From assembly GCA_002270565.1 (NCBI GenBank), contig NQMI01000124.1, positions 62,001-126,000 of the forward strand: a stretch of 64,000 nucleotides of DNA, written 5' to 3'. Every line of letters begins with the position of its first letter. Position 1 is the stretch's first letter. This DNA comes from Stenocarpella maydis (Eukaryota > Ascomycota > Sordariomycetes > Diaporthales > Diaporthaceae). Below, one piece after another: positions 1 to 12,203 of the stretch. The notes beneath the pieces are model-generated. The model was not told where the DNA came from. It worked only from the letters and a program-made list of their open reading frames with translations, and made no database searches. The translations under genes and the position numbers were made by a program.

Positions 1-1
1 C

Positions 2-146
2 CGCTTGTCGGGGGATATGGTGGAAACGCTGCTAGGCACGGGGTTACTCACACGCCGCCCTCACAGGATATATCTGCTCACGGATGACTTTTGCTGGGTC
101 AATGACACCCTGACGGACCCCCAGCTAATCGATAGCGAGGAGCGCT
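2..146 (+). CDS. Possible terminal exon fragment of a gene cut by the window edge
   Basis: The frame is open from base 2 to a good splice donor (GTAAGT) at 147. It encodes about 48 residues that I do not recognise. If it is an exon, the upstream part lies outside the window. I could not find a convincing next exon in 150-950, so this may be a chance frame. Confidence 0.2.
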
Positions 147-974
147 GTAAGTCCTCCCCTTCTCGCAAGACAAGGCGAGGAACGATATCATGTGCTAAAT
201 TGATACAGCCCAACGATACCCGAACTGCAACGACTTCGTTGATACTGTAGTTTAGCCCAAAAGAATATCATCGTATGCCATGGGATCACGATGGGGGGGG
301 GGGAATGCCAGGGATCGGCCAGCGTTGTAGTGTCCAGGTAGTCATCCAAACGGAATGCAGTATGCAGTGCCTTCACGTCCTGAAAGTCCCGTGACGAGTC
401 CAGGTTGCTGTGGCATGGCAAAGCTAGATAAGATGCCCTGTGCTTGAGTGCGACCCAAGTTTCAGTTCAAATCGATCCTTCGGGCTGGCGATCCAACCTA
501 AGCAGCATTTCGGCTCTTTGTGACAACACTTTCCGTAGACGCCTTCCTCTTCTTGCCAGCATGGAGTTGACCGTTCGACTCCCGTACCTGCCAGGGTTCC
601 TTGAGCACACGTTCACCTTGGGGGTTGACAAGTCCTTCGTCCCCCCCGGGAGAAATCCTGCACATGGTGTTAAGGGTCTCCTCACAGCTGTTATCTGAAC
701 ATGGAGAGGCTGCCGACGGGACCTTCGGGGGTCGTGAAACATGAACTGCTCATTGACCGCTGGATAATGCCATTCTGCCAGCGACGTACAGAGGCTACCT
801 GAGAGAGATAAAAAAGAGTCAAGGAGAATTATATCATAGTGATGTCCAGTCGTAAACCACATAGCACTTTTACCAAAGGAAAACTCCAACCCGGCCGTGG
901 TATATATTACTCGCTCCATTTCCTGACAATGCCGCACCACCCACCACCCACCCCTTGCACCCCGTCCGACAAGC
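147..974. other. Intergenic stretch, no supported gene
   Basis: This lies downstream of the 3' end of the Zn2Cys6 regulator gene that ends at 975. It has a G homopolymer near 293-303. The longest frame (467-991, minus) has no recognisable domain and I treat it as chance. Confidence 0.5.
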
Positions 975-3212
975 TCAGGGGGAGATGGCAAGCTCGACCG
1001 TGCTCTCCGACACGGTCGGGCTCGTGCCGGCCGGGATGGGCGCCGGGGCCTTGGACTTCCACGCCTCGCCGAGCGCGAGCTCGTACAGGTCCAGCTCCAT
1101 GGGCGGGCCGCGGCTGAAGAAGGGGATGTCCTCGAGGATGGACTGCATGCAGCTGTTGAGCTCCGGGGTGTTGCGGGTCGACGTGTACACGATGCCCAGC
1201 GGGGCGAGGATGACCATGATGCGGTCCCTGGTCGTGACCAGGTTCTTGTACAGCGAGGGGATGAGGCGGAACGCCTCGAGCGCCGGCTGGCATATGAACC
1301 TGGCCTCGCCGGGGAGCAGCAGGGGCACCGACGGGTGGCCCGAGGTGGCGTGGCGGATGTAGATCATGTCGTCGGCCGACAGGCGCGGCGGGTTGTGCGG
1401 CTCCCCCATCTCGAGGAGGTCCTCGAGCTGGAGGAGGTAGAGGAGGGCCGCGTTGTACGTCAGCATCTCGAGGGCCTGCTGGGTGGTATCGAACTCGATC
1501 ATGGTGGCAAGCTTCTCCCTGAAGACGGCCGTCTCGATGCTGTCGGTCTTGAGGTTGGACGGGACTTCCCGGGCCACGTGGGGGTACCTGCTGCCCCACT
1601 CCCACCGCCAGGCCACCAGGGCGCCGCGCAGGTCGCCGACCTTGCCGTGGAAGTATGCCCTGGTTGCGGGAGATATGGGCTGCTCGGAAGCCGCCATGTC
1701 GTTGACCAGGCCCGGCATGTCAGCCATGATGTCAATGAGGCTGTCGAGAGCCGTCTTGGGCAGCTTCTCCCACGGTACAGTCTTCCATTTCCTGTCCTCC
1801 AGGAACGTCCGCCGGCGTATGGCAAAGGACTGGCAAATCTGCGTGACACCATCAGACATGAGCACACATGGACACCTCGCTAGTGAGCGGCTGGGTTGCA
1901 ACGTACCAGTAGGGCCCTGCATGACCTGAAGGCGGTTAGCAGAGGATCCTCCTGGAAGGCCTCTGGTCCGCAATGCTTCAGGATCTGGGCCACGCCGATA
2001 TTGTGTATCAACCGCAGGTCACGGTCGATGGCGAACTAATAAGGGGGACAACCACCCGAGTCAGCCCCCCGGATTGGCACAAATAAGGTGAGATGGGGGC
2101 AACAGGGGATGCTGTGGGATCCAGGACCGGTGGGGTCGTGGGACAAGAGACAAGAAGGAATGTGGACCAGACGTACGGAGTACATGCCGAGTATAACGAC
2201 AGGGACACAGAGCTTGGCCAGCTCCGTCTTAGCCGCAGACCCACGCGTCAGCAGGGACTGGACCTCCCTCAGGCTCCGGCCGTAGAGCTCGAGGCCGGTG
2301 GACTTGAGGCCCTTGTCCGCGTGGCCGGCGCCCATGTGCCCGTAGGCCAGGGCCAGGCTGCACATGCGGCTCGCCGTGGGGGCGAGTTCCGCCTCCCCGG
2401 CGAGGTGGAGGAAGGGCTTCCAGAAGTAGGCCCAGCCGTAGGTCGCGAAGAAGTAGCTGAAGGCCATGTGCTCCTGGAACGCCGTCAGGGCCATCTCGGG
2501 CGGCGGGTCGAGCTGCTGCCGGGCCTGCTGCTGCCGCTGGCGGTGCTCGTGCGCGGCTCCGCCCAGGAGGATCCTGTAGTCGGCCTCGCTGCCGCTGCTG
2601 CTGCTGCTGCTGCCGCCGTCATTGTCGTCCTCGGCGCCGCCGCCGCGCCGGTCGTGAGCCCGGGCCAGGCCACGCCTCAGCTGGTGGAGGGCCGGGGGCG
2701 CGGGCCCTGCCGTAGTCAGGGCCGACCCGGGGCCCGCTGTGGGCGGCGCCACGATGCGGGCTAGCCGTTGCGAGCCCTCTGGCTCGGTGACGACGACGAG
2801 GGATTGCATGCGCAGGCCGAGGTCGTAGCCCTTGCAGGCATAGCCGGACTTGAGGCACCTGAGACATGAGGGGCGCGTGCGGTCTGTTTGTCAGGGGGCA
2901 CAGCACGGCTAGTCAGCAACAAGCATACTAGAGGGGCCAGCAGGCCGACGATAGAAGGCGTGGGAGTACGGCACGGGGATGGCAGATGGGGCATGGGAGT
3001 GCGATGGCAGACAGGATGGTGACGGTGCATCCATTCCCCACCCGTTCGCCAGATCGAGGCGTTGCATCCTCAATATCCCCCCTCCACCATCCCCGTCCGT
3101 CCGTGTGCCTCCTCCTCCTGATCCTCCCCGGTGGGCAGAACGCATACGCACCGCACTTGATTCGCCTCTTCCGGCAGGTGTGGCAGTACCCGCTGGTCGG
3201 CGGACGACCCAT
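975..3212 (-). CDS. Zn2Cys6 transcription factor (fungal-specific)
   Basis: This is a predicted 586-residue nuclear regulator. My model has exons 3212-3152, 2883-2177, 2035-1907 and 1838-975, all joined with GT-AG introns (268, 141 and 68 nt) that keep one frame. The first intron splits the zinc cluster. Joined, it reads C10-x2-C13-x6-C20-x6-C27-x2-C30-x6-C37 with the basic stretch RKRRIK, a complete Zn2Cys6 DNA-binding domain. A Ser/Gly/Gln-rich linker follows at about residues 85-125. The remainder is helical and resembles the C-terminal regulatory part of fungal Zn2Cys6 proteins of the Fungal_trans_2/DUF3468 type. That assignment is from general appearance, not a search. The start is the only ATG close before the cluster. 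The target genes are unknown, and the next gene (HPP protein) lies on the same strand 1 kb upstream. Confidence 0.8.
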
Positions 3213-4234
3213 CTGGCTCTCGGGAGGGGGGGACTCGCCGGTTTTCCCGGGACAGGCACCCCAAGCTCGACGGAGGTCGAGGCTCTAGCTGTCAGCGGAG
3301 GGAAGATGCCGAGATAGATGCTGGGAACGAGCCCGCCTGCTGGCTAAGCCCGTGGCTTCTCTGGGTTGACTCGCAGACTGGCGCACCAGGAGAGCCAGAG
3401 ATGCGGAGGGTGGGCCCAGCGCGCCCGCTGCCGCTCGACTTTGGATGCCCGATGTAGAAAAGCTCGGCCGTGCCAGACCAGGGTCGACGGCTGGGAGACT
3501 GAGTCCGGGTTCGTGTTGGCGGTGGGTCGAGGTGCTGTGGGTGTTGGCGGTGTCGCCTGCTGTTGTCCAGATGTCCGAGGCTCGCCTTGGTGGTTGGTGT
3601 TGTTGGTGGCTGGTGTTGTTGGTGGCTGTCGTTGCTCTCCTCTGCCTCGGGTGGGCATGCAATAGAAGGCCTCCCCTATGCTATGGCAGCAGCTGTCGAG
3701 GTCGGCGAGGTCGAGGGCCCGGACGGGGGATTGCGCAGCGAGGGATGGGGGGTGTAATATCCGGGCAGCCGGGCAGGGCAGGTCCCCCAGGGCAGGGTCC
3801 CGCCCCCCAGAACCCCAGCAGCGCCACTAACACAGGCTCGGCAGAGGGCTGGCCTGCAGGACTGGCCTTAGGCGCTGGCTGACTGGCTCACTGGCTGCAG
3901 CCCGTGCTGGCCGAGGTGGTACTGGTGTTGCCACAGCGCACATTAGCCCGCCAATCCCTCTGCGGCTGTCGGCCCCGACGTTGGCCCCGCTCGACGCCGA
4001 GTGGCTCGCGATACTACGGAGCACAAGGCCTCTTCATCACATGTGCCTGGTGCCGCAACAGATTGGCCCCGTCGATCTGTACACGTCCCATGTGCAACGC
4101 AAGAATGAAGGTATATGCCCTGTATGGTATGGTTCTACGATGCAAGAGGTAGGTTTCGTCGTCTTGCTCCATGTGCGCCCTCGTGCCGTGCCGTTGACAT
4201 TATGATATCAGGCGTTGTGGCAAGGCCAAGCAAG
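3213..4234. other. Intergenic region, GC-rich with a short GT-rich repeat
   Basis: This is the promoter side of the Zn2Cys6 gene and the 3' side of the HPP gene. It contains an imperfect GT-rich repeat around 3589-3637 (unit TGGTGTTGTTGGTGGC) that inflates low-complexity open frames. I see no domain-bearing gene. Confidence 0.5.
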
Positions 4235-5240
4235 TCAGAGCCTATCGCACAGGCTCTCCAGCCACAGCTTCTCCTCCGGGAGCAGGTATAGGGTCGGCGG
4301 CACCGTGATGCCGTGCCTCGTCACCACTAGCCTGCGATCCTCACCATGAGAAGCAGTCCCGCAGGGCTCGAGATCTACAGAGCCACCGCTTGTGCTCCTG
4401 TCGCTCACCGCCTCGGTGTCGGTGCCCAGCTTCGCGGCACGGCCCCCACGCCTCCGCATCCAGAACGAGCCGACCTCCTCGGGCGTCCACCAGTATATCG
4501 GGAACCGCCGCTGGATGTTGTTGACCACCAAGGCTACCGCCAGCATCACCGAGGCGCTCAGCGCGACCATGGGGACGAGCAGCCAGCCGATGCGGGAGAC
4601 CTCGTCGGACGTGACCCCGAGCACCGCCGTCGCGCCGGCCGGCGGGTGCATGGTGCCGGTGAGGGCCATCACCACTATCGACGCCGCGCAGGCCAGGGAG
4701 CCGGCGAGCCAGCGGAGCTCCTGGTAGCGGGCTGCCGGGAGCCGGGAGAAGCCCGCGTTCACGGCCACGCTGATGCAGCTGGCGATGACCTGGCCGAGCA
4801 GGGCGTTGCGTGGCTGCGAGAGCGGCGAGTCGATGGCGTAGAACTCGAGGATGGCGGCCGCACCCTGGTCTCGCCGTGGTCAGTCACCGCCGCGAGAGGT
4901 AATCAGCTGCCCGGCTGGTTATGACGCGCCCCGGCCGGGTAGGGTGGGAACTCACGAAACTGCCAATGATGAGTGGTGATCCGGCCGACTCCAGGGCTGG
5001 CACATGTCTGTCGATGATGCATACCAGGGACAGGGAGACCAGCGCCCCGACGAAGGCCCAAAAGGCGAGCGAAATATTCCCCAGCTGCGGTCGAGAGTGC
5101 TTGTGGCGGTCGAGGAGGCGCTGGACGCCCTCGGGGAGAAGCCTCCTCGGCGGTATCAGGAAAGGGTTGATGTACTGGTCAAGGTTGACCTGCCACCGCG
5201 TTGGATGAAGCATATACGTGCTCGTGGCGGCCACAGCCAT
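4235..5240 (-). CDS. HPP-family integral membrane protein
   Basis: This is a predicted 304-residue membrane protein of the HPP family. The model has exon 1 5240-4956 and exon 2 4864-4235, with a 91-nt intron (GTGAGT...CAG) in phase 0. The signature THPP-type motif appears as TMHPPAGATAVLG in a hydrophobic segment. There are about four to five membrane segments. The N-terminal motif around INPFLIPP is typical of fungal members, so a second ATG at 5213 is an equally good start and would give 295 residues. After the membrane part there is a hydrophilic C-terminus rich in Arg, Ser and Gly. HPP proteins have been linked to nitrite transport in plant and cyanobacterial members; the function of the fungal ones is not established. 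Confidence 0.8.
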
Positions 5241-6534
5241 GCCGCTCTTGATCCTCCGATGGAGTTCCCTGCCTGGGGTGTGTTTGTCCTATTGTCCCGC
5301 ACAATATCAGGACCGAGGAATAACTTTAACAACAACGTGGCCTACGACTCCGAGGTAACAGTCGTTGGAGGCTCCTGCGATGAGGGGGATGCTATTCGCC
5401 GGGATCTGTGAGAAGGCATTGCCATGTGGTCTTGTACTATGACTTGCGGCCTCTCGCGCGATGCTCGGCGCGAGGCCCCGGGGCATCCTCGACCCGCCAT
5501 GCTGAAATGCCGTGCCTCCTACGCTCCTGACACGACCATTCGTGCATCGTGGAATGACGAGAATCAGAGTTATGTCGGGACCCGGGTGGCTGGTTTCTTT
5601 TTACGTGATGAGCGACCAGAATGGCACACAAATAGGCGTCATATTAGCAAAGAGAAACTCCGTTGAGGCCGTCCCTTGTCATCTGACGGCTTTAGGCCAG
5701 GCTTTTAAGAGACACCAAGGAGCTGGGAGCGACCCCAGACGGGTGTATCTCCGCGGAGCAGAGCCGAGTCGCTACCGGACTGCCGGAATCCTCGGCCACA
5801 CAGCGATACTTTGGTAGCACCGCTCCTTCGTGACTCGCCCAGCAGTAGTGGAGGCCGGAGGCAGGATAACATGTGGGTAAATAGCACGTGCTGTTGACGG
5901 CATGTGTGGTGTTATGAAACGATCCGATCTCTTTTTCTCTTGCTGATGGTTCCACTGCTTTTGGAGATTGAAGCCAAATGGTCCAGAGGCCAGGGTGCCC
6001 GTCCTGGAGTCAGCTCCCAGCTAACAGATTACACTTGGTATACCTCGGTACTATGTAGTATAATATTTGGGACCCCTCCTCCCCATGTTCCCAGCTCAGC
6101 CGCATGCCCTCATCCTGCTGTCGCTCACAACAGCATTTGGCATCCATCCATATGGCGCCAAATATGGACTGCGGGATATCTCTACAGTATCAACTTGGCC
6201 TGGCCAGCATCCGGGATACTGAAGCTGACTTGGGCCGCCACCCCGCACACCAAAGGGCCGACCCCCCCCCCAAGTTCCACATTCGTGGCTGGGCAGGGCT
6301 GATGGCGTCCCTAAGGCAGTGGCTTATTAAGGTGAACATGTCTGTTCTCAACTTCTCATTTGGGATAGCCCAGCCCCGTCAATCGACCCCGCGTCTCCCT
6401 TGCGCCGCAGCCACATCATGTCACGTTCGTCGACGTCACGAGCTACGTACAACATTGCAACCGGAAACCTTGTTGTAGGCAACCATTCAATTGCGCCTAT
6501 TTCATCTGTTTTTGTCCACAGGAAGCGAAATACC
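5241..6534. other. Intergenic region, nothing supported
   Basis: Divergent promoters of the HPP gene (minus) and the 6535 gene (plus) must share this 1.3 kb. Only short frames without domains are present. A possible splice acceptor (TTTGTCCACAG) just before 6522 could belong to a 5'-UTR intron of the next gene. Confidence 0.5.
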
Positions 6535-7341
6535 ATGGCCACCTTCCCGTTCACCCTCCCAACCCGAGCCGGCGGTGCCGTGCGCGCAAGCAACAGCTGC
6601 AGGCGGCTTCAGTTCAGCACAAGCCGCCCCCTGCGGGCTGGAGGGGGCCCCCTCTTCAACCTCGGAGGCCTGGGTGCCTCACGAGAGGCCGACTATCTCT
6701 CCAAGGAGCGCGGGATCCCGCGCACCGAGTTTTCCTCCAACATCCACCTGATCCGATCCAGTGAGGTCGACCCGTTCGGCCCGGCCCCCGGGTCGACCCG
6801 GGCCGCTGCTCCGACAGGCGCTGTGAACGCCCGAGGAGCCCCCGAGGCCGCGGCGCACGGAGACGTGGCGTACCTGACAGCCCAGCTTCAGGCCCTGAGG
6901 GGCGAGTTCGAGGACGCCCAGAGGGACTGGGGCCGCGTCGCCGCCCTGCAGGCCCGCCGCGAGAACAATAGGCGGCTGAGGACGGTTCTCTCGCTCAGCA
7001 CGGCCATCTGCATCATCGTTGGGTACCTAATTTACAGCTCAGACGAGAAGCAGAGCGCCGTGGGGACCCCCAGGACGGCCGACGGCTTGGCCCAGGAGCA
7101 GGCCCTTGTCGCCGAGCAGGCCCACGAGGCAAAAGCACAGCGCCAGAGGGACGCACTCCCCGAGGAGCAGGTACTGGCCGAGTCTGGCCTGACATGTTTC
7201 GAGGACGAGCCTGCGGTCTCCGGGAAGCACCCAGGGGGCTCTTTTCTGGGCGGTCTCTTCTGGGCCCGAACACGGGGTGGGGAGCACGTGGTTTCAAAGA
7301 CGCCTATCAGCGGATCAAGGCCGCGGACTGAGACGTCTTAG
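6535..7341 (+). CDS. Conserved-looking hypothetical protein, probably mitochondrial membrane
   Basis: This is a single-exon gene of 268 residues. I chose the ATG at 6535 because its context is ACCATGG and because it begins a classic mitochondrial presequence. The first 45 residues lack acidic residues, are rich in Arg, Ser and Thr, and include RRLQFSTSRPL, which resembles a processing-peptidase site. One membrane segment (about residues 160-180, ending IVGYLIYSS) follows an Arg-rich helix that could form a coiled coil. An Ala/Gln/Glu-rich region follows. I do not recognise a named family. The frame extends upstream to 6400 from another ATG, but the added residues do not look like protein of this type. 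Role inferred only as an inner- or outer-membrane mitochondrial protein. Confidence 0.6.
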   Translation: MATFPFTLPTRAGGAVRASNSCRRLQFSTSRPLRAGGGPLFNLGGLGASREADYLSKERGIPRTEFSSNIHLIRSSEVDPFGPAPGSTRAAAPTGAVNARGAPEAAAHGDVAYLTAQLQALRGEFEDAQRDWGRVAALQARRENNRRLRTVLSLSTAICIIVGYLIYSSDEKQSAVGTPRTADGLAQEQALVAEQAHEAKAQRQRDALPEEQVLAESGLTCFEDEPAVSGKHPGGSFLGGLFWARTRGGEHVVSKTPISGSRPRTETS

Positions 7342-8223
7342 CATGCTACACGAACATTTGCCACAGGGCGGTGACAGCACACCGCTCGGGTCCAAATTCA
7401 TGCCGTCCAACGGTACACAGCGGGACGGCATTGGCAGATGGGCTCCTGTGGACGATGTCGGAGAGGAGCTGCTTCACCTCCTTTGGACCGGTCATTCGAG
7501 CACTCCACGTCGGCTGTGCCCTCGTGCCGAGGCAGAGATTTTAGCCTACCGTGCATACATAGATAGCACCACTGGTTGACACCGAGAACTGCCGGTCCGC
7601 AGAATCCCAATCGGACCCTGGTTTTGTCGCATGGAGTCTTATGACCCTGGGCAAATTACCCGGCCCACAGAAGCTGCCAGTGCCTTGTCATACGGGTATA
7701 CTAGTGTACATTGTATTTCGTATCTAACGATGGGTCTCTGAAGAACATTTACAACTATACGGAGGGACCACCGCCACTCCTTTTCAGATTAAAAAAAACG
7801 AAACCAACTAGATGGGCAAGAATGGGTCTATCACTGCAACTGCTCTCGGTACGGTTTGAGAGCAACTTTTACTTCTTTGCATAAACTATCGGGGACCTGG
7901 CGTCGGAAATACAAGCCCACATGCAGCCGTGGCAAAGTGTCAACCACAGCGGTTCAGGATGATGTTCCTCGTCTCTTGTCCTCGCATTCCGCCGCGGGCC
8001 AGGCGTATCATGGCATCTGTATCCGCCCCGGGTGTCACGGGTGCCTCCAAATCATCGCCTGTGGGCACCTGGGATAACCCCCGTCCGTGGCCCCCAGGCA
8101 AACCCATGGCAATGCGCCCTAGCGAGCGGGCACGAGAGCTCCCTCGCGCGGGGCCGCCATCCATCCTGTCCCTACTACCGCCCCTACTACCCCCCCCCCC
8201 CCGCAGAGCGACGTCCCGCCGCT
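7342..8223. other. Convergent intergenic region
   Basis: The 6535 gene (plus) and the SDR gene ending at 8224 (minus) converge here. Homopolymer runs of A (7791-7798) and C (8191-8202) are present. No gene is supported. Confidence 0.5.
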
Positions 8224-9321
8224 TCATGCCTGCTGCGGATTCGCAGCAGCGCCGCCCTCTGCCAGGATCTCCATGGCCCTCGCGAGCACCCAGTCCTCGG
8301 CGGGGTAGTCGGGCCCCCTGACGGCCGCGGCCGCGGGCAGGAGCACCGCCTCGTCGATTTCCTTGAACCTGCCGCACTGGACGTGGATGTTCTGGCCGTG
8401 GCGGGCGCCGTCGGCCATGAGCAGCGCGGCAGCGCGCGCGACGGCCGACGCGGGCTGCAGCTCGACGCCGATCCTGGCCATGAGGGCCTCGAGCCCGGGC
8501 AGCACGCTGCTGTTGGCCCACGTGGGCGCCACCGCGTTGAGGCGGATGGGGAGCCCGTGGGCCGCGATCAAGGGGTGGAGGCCCCTCGCGAAGCCGTGCA
8601 CGCCGGCCTTGGCCGTGGCTGTGTGATTGTTCAAGGCTGGGCGTCAGCGTACGGATGGATACGTGCACCACGCTGTGGCTGGGCTGGCATCGCCCGATGC
8701 TATTATTAGGGGGGTGCCTGTTCCTCGCGGCTGGTTACTCACCGTAGTCGGCTGCCCGGCAGCGCTGGATGCCCATCACGGACCCGTTGATCACGATGCT
8801 GCCGCCCTCGGGCTGCTGGCGGTAGTAGTAGATGGCCAGGGTCGTCGTGTTCATGACCCCCTTCAGGCTGACGTCCAGGAGGTCGTATGTCGGCTCCTTC
8901 AGGTCGCCGTTCTCATCCACCTCGGTGGAGAAGTAGTCCGCACGGGGGCCCAGGCCGGCGTTGGCGAAGACGTGGTCGATGCGCCCGTGCATGTCCTTGG
9001 TCTTCTTGAAGAGGGCGACCAGGTCTGCCCACTTCGACACGTCCGTCCGGATGAAGGTGACGCCCTCGGCCGCCGCCCCTGCCGGGGCTGCAATGTCGGC
9101 ATTGACGACCAGTGCTCCCAGTGAGGATAGCAGCTGGACGGTTGCTTGGCCGATCCCAGAGGAGCCGCCTGCGAGATGATGCCGGCGCAGCGGTCAGCCT
9201 GGGGTCTGCCATTTCATGTCACATCTCAATCGAACGTGGGTATTACGGCCATACCTGTAATGATGACCACCTTGCCCTTGAGGCTAGTCAGGTCCTCGTT
9301 CTTGATTTCAAACTCGGCCAT
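8224..9321 (-). CDS. Short-chain dehydrogenase/reductase (SDR)
   Basis: This is a predicted 295-residue NAD(P)-dependent oxidoreductase of the classical SDR family. Exons are 9321-9255, 9168-8743 and 8618-8224; the introns (86 and 124 nt) are GT-AG. The cofactor motif TGGSSGIG spans the first junction (residues 22-29). NAG follows in the middle. A catalytic Ser lies in INGSV, and the Tyr-x3-Lys pair (Tyr164, Lys168) is created by the second splice. The arrangement resembles fungal proteins related to 15-hydroxyprostaglandin dehydrogenase. The substrate cannot be deduced. The C-terminal 100 residues are unusually Ala-rich. Confidence 0.85.
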
Positions 9322-10369
9322 GGTGTCGATATGACGTTGCTTTGGGAATGGAGACGCGGAATTTTCGCCTACAAGTCAGGTCGGTCCACGGGTGTCCAAG
9401 TGGAATGCTTTTTTTATCTTGTATCAGGAGAGCAACGGAGCGCGAGGACAGTTGCAAAGGGTCCAGATGTCGTTGATACAGCCAAAAACTGACGGGACGA
9501 GCAGCCACCGCTGTCACTGCCTGATGGCGACGGCCTCGTCTTTAGAGTTGGAGGGCCTCATTCCCAGTGTCGATAAGAGTTGCTATCTCGACAAACATAT
9601 CCGGATAGGGGCTGTCAGGTACAGACGAAAAGGGGCTGAAATCTGCCAGTCGGTATCACCCCCCGGTAGCGCGTGGTGCAGTAACAGCCGATGTGGACCT
9701 GAAGAAAGCAAGGCACCAGCGGGCAGCAGGGTGGAGCGTTGTTTGTGTTACCTCATATCCCGTAATATGCGACCCAGAGCAAGCAACACACCATTCGAGC
9801 AGCCCGCCGCCAACCCATGCTTGGGTGGGCCACAAAATGTCATGCCCCGTCACAACCCCCACCAGCAGACATTGCAGATGCCAGTTCGGCAGTCACTCTG
9901 CCTTGGCACCCAACGTTGCGGGGCTTTGTTCGGCATCGGTCCCTGGCGACACGATGATGGATACTTTCCGCAGAGCCGCTCCAGACGTCGCTCGCCATGG
10001 AGATTTTTCTTTCGTTCCTGAATAGGAGATATGACGGGTCACAGAATATGAGTGGCAATAAAGCTTTACATCTCTCAAGCCCCTGCTCCCCTTGTCTGGC
10101 ACTTGGGGCGACATATTGTGACAATAGGGATCAATCCATACTCAGCCTCTGGTGGATTAAGGCTGGGCGTGTATGGGGCTGAACAAGCTCACATTACCGA
10201 GAGACACCACGCTGTTGTCGACAAGACAAACACGAGACGAACTTTCCAGCAGAGCTCAGAAAGTTCTTTATTTGTCTACCGACTGTATATCTGTTTCTCC
10301 CCAGCGCCCGATCCCAGAACCTGCGTGAACCCCACGCCAACGTCACATCACTAGCACGAAGCAGCCGCA
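9322..10369. other. Divergent intergenic region
   Basis: About 1 kb lies between the SDR start and the rhodopsin-domain gene start. A 209-codon open frame (9392-10021) has no recognisable domain and a composition unlike the neighbouring genes. I see no other structure. Confidence 0.5.
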
Positions 10370-11688
10370 ATGGTCGATCCCGCCGGCGATGGCGTCCAGC
10401 TCCTGCACGTCACCATTGCGATGCTAACGCTGAGCTGGGTAACGCTCGGCGCACGGCTCGCCGTGCGAAGATGGCTGAAGCCAGAGGCCATGGGCGCCGA
10501 TGACTATCTCATGTTCGCCGGCCTGGTACGTTCCCACTTGCCAAACGTGTCCACTCGCTGTGCGCACGCCCTGGTGGGCGACAGATGATTGACACTCGGT
10601 CTAGTTCCTATACTCGGTGACGTGCTCCCTAGTCATCGTGTGCTGCTTCTACGGCGCCGGGCAGCTCTCCGAGGACCTCGACCCGGCTGATATCATGTAC
10701 GGGACCAAGGTGAAGATTCCCCAGGCGTCCCGGTACTCGTTGTGCTGCCGGTGGCTGACGATCCCCAAAGCTATTCTTCATCGCCGAGTTCTTCTATTCG
10801 TCATGCACGGTGCCTATCAAGTCCAGCGTCTGTGTAACCCTCCTCCGAATCGCTGATTCACGACGACGGTTCGTCTGGACCATATGGTTCATCATCGCCG
10901 CGACGTTCATCGCCTCCACCGTGTTCATACTCGTCATCGCCAACATCTGCCACCCCATCACAGCGCTGTGGGGCGAGACGAAGGGCGTCTGCAATCCCAT
11001 CCTCAACAGCAGCGTCAGCTTCTTCTTCTCGGGCGTGTCCATCGTCACCGACCTGATGCTGGCGATCCTGCCCGCCATATTGCTGATCCCTCTCCAGATG
11101 AGATGGAGAGTCAAAATCTCCGTCCTCCTCATGCTGGGCCTCGCCGCCTTGTGAGTAGTACCCTTGGGCACATTTAGGGCCGCTTCGCCACCCCTCCACG
11201 GGGTGCATCAAGCTGACTGCCCTCCCAGTGCGAGCTGCGCGACCATCATCCGGCTTAGATATCTCACGCTGTACAACAACCAAGCAGAGTTCATGTTCAG
11301 CACGGGCCAGATCGGCATGTGGTCCGTAATAGAGGAAGGAATCGGCATCTGCGCCGGATCCATGCCGACCCTGCGCCCCCTCCTCAGCCTGTCCATCTTC
11401 GGCGGGAGCACCAATGCCAGCAACGACCACAGCCGGGGGACCCTCCCTTTGTCCTCGGCCAACTATCCGAAGCAGGGCGAACAGGGCGACGCCATGAGGA
11501 TGGAGAAGATACGGCCGGGGAGGGACGGCAGGAGCAAGGACCGCGGTTCTACGGACGAGGAGAGCATGAAACATATATTGAAAGAAACTCGCGTTACGGT
11601 GACTGCGGAGACGTGTAATTCGAGCGAGAGTGCAGACGCGTGGCCGAGGGCTCAGGTGCTAGGGTGGGAGAGCCGAATGAGCCGATAA
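10370..11688 (+). CDS. Fungal rhodopsin-domain integral membrane protein (PTH11/SAT4-like)
   Basis: This is a predicted 366-residue multi-pass plasma-membrane protein. Exons are 10370-10525, 10605-10709, 10771-11150 and 11229-11688, with introns of 79, 61 and 78 nt. The third donor is GTGAGT; the second (GTGAAG) is weaker. The features are those of the fungal 'rhodopsin' domain (PF20684 type). An Arg-rich first loop leads into GADDYLMF, followed by Cys/Phe-rich membrane helices, SSVCVTLLRIA, and NICHPITALW with the conserved Cys. A later helix is NSSVSFFFSGVSIVTDLMLA. The hydrophilic C-terminal tail is rich in Arg, Lys and Glu. Such proteins are putative receptors or sensors; most have no known ligand. 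Confidence 0.85.
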
Positions 11689-12198
11689 GGGTGTCAGCAA
11701 GGCCCGATACACTCGAGACCGTGCATGATATCTTGTGGCTTGTTCCAGAGGATTTCATACACAAAATGGTCTACTACACTCATCCAACATAACTTGCTCC
11801 TATCAGAACTAGACAGCCGGCCTGTTTGCACGACGCATGGACTCGACATTGGCTTCAAATTCGCCCACCGGGTAGAGCACTGAGACATAAGAATTGTCCA
11901 ATCAACGATTCATACCGATTGAGGAAACATCGCTCCCTGCTTAAAGAGTTGTCCTGGCGAGGTAAAGTCTCTAGCATTGATGACTAATAGTCGCATCAAT
12001 TGATGTCACGTGTTAATCGAGTTCCAGTGCATGTAAATAATAAGATTTAATTTCACTTTGTCTTATCATGTCATAAAGCGCGTGTGTGTGACTAAGAGAA
12101 AGGTATACAGGTTTGAGCCTGGCCAAAATTACTCACGTGTGGTTATTGAAGCTGAAGAGACAAGTGGAATGTATGTGGGGTCTGGAACCAGTTTCTAA
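11689..12198. other. AT-rich intergenic DNA before the retrotransposon
   Basis: The region becomes AT-rich towards the insertion site. No gene is supported. Confidence 0.5.
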
Positions 12199-12203
12199 AT
12201 CTA
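12199..12203. repeat. Left target-site duplication (ATCTA)
   Basis: The five bases ATCTA lie immediately left of the first LTR and recur at 19641-19645 immediately right of the second. This is the expected 5-bp footprint of LTR-element integration. Confidence 0.85.

Noticed and set aside
467..991. 174-codon open frame on the minus strand
   Set aside because: No domain and no codon pattern like neighbours; it overlaps the end of the Zn2Cys6 gene in another frame.
2093..2764. 223-codon plus-strand frame
   Set aside because: It is the antisense shadow of the Zn2Cys6 exon, caused by high GC and Gly/Ala-rich codons.
3445..3882. 145-codon plus-strand frame
   Set aside because: Low-complexity GT-rich repeat translated as Trp/Leu/Val runs; no family features.
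9392..10021. 209-codon plus-strand frame
   Set aside because: No domain, no splice pattern, random-looking composition rich in Cys, Arg and Ser.
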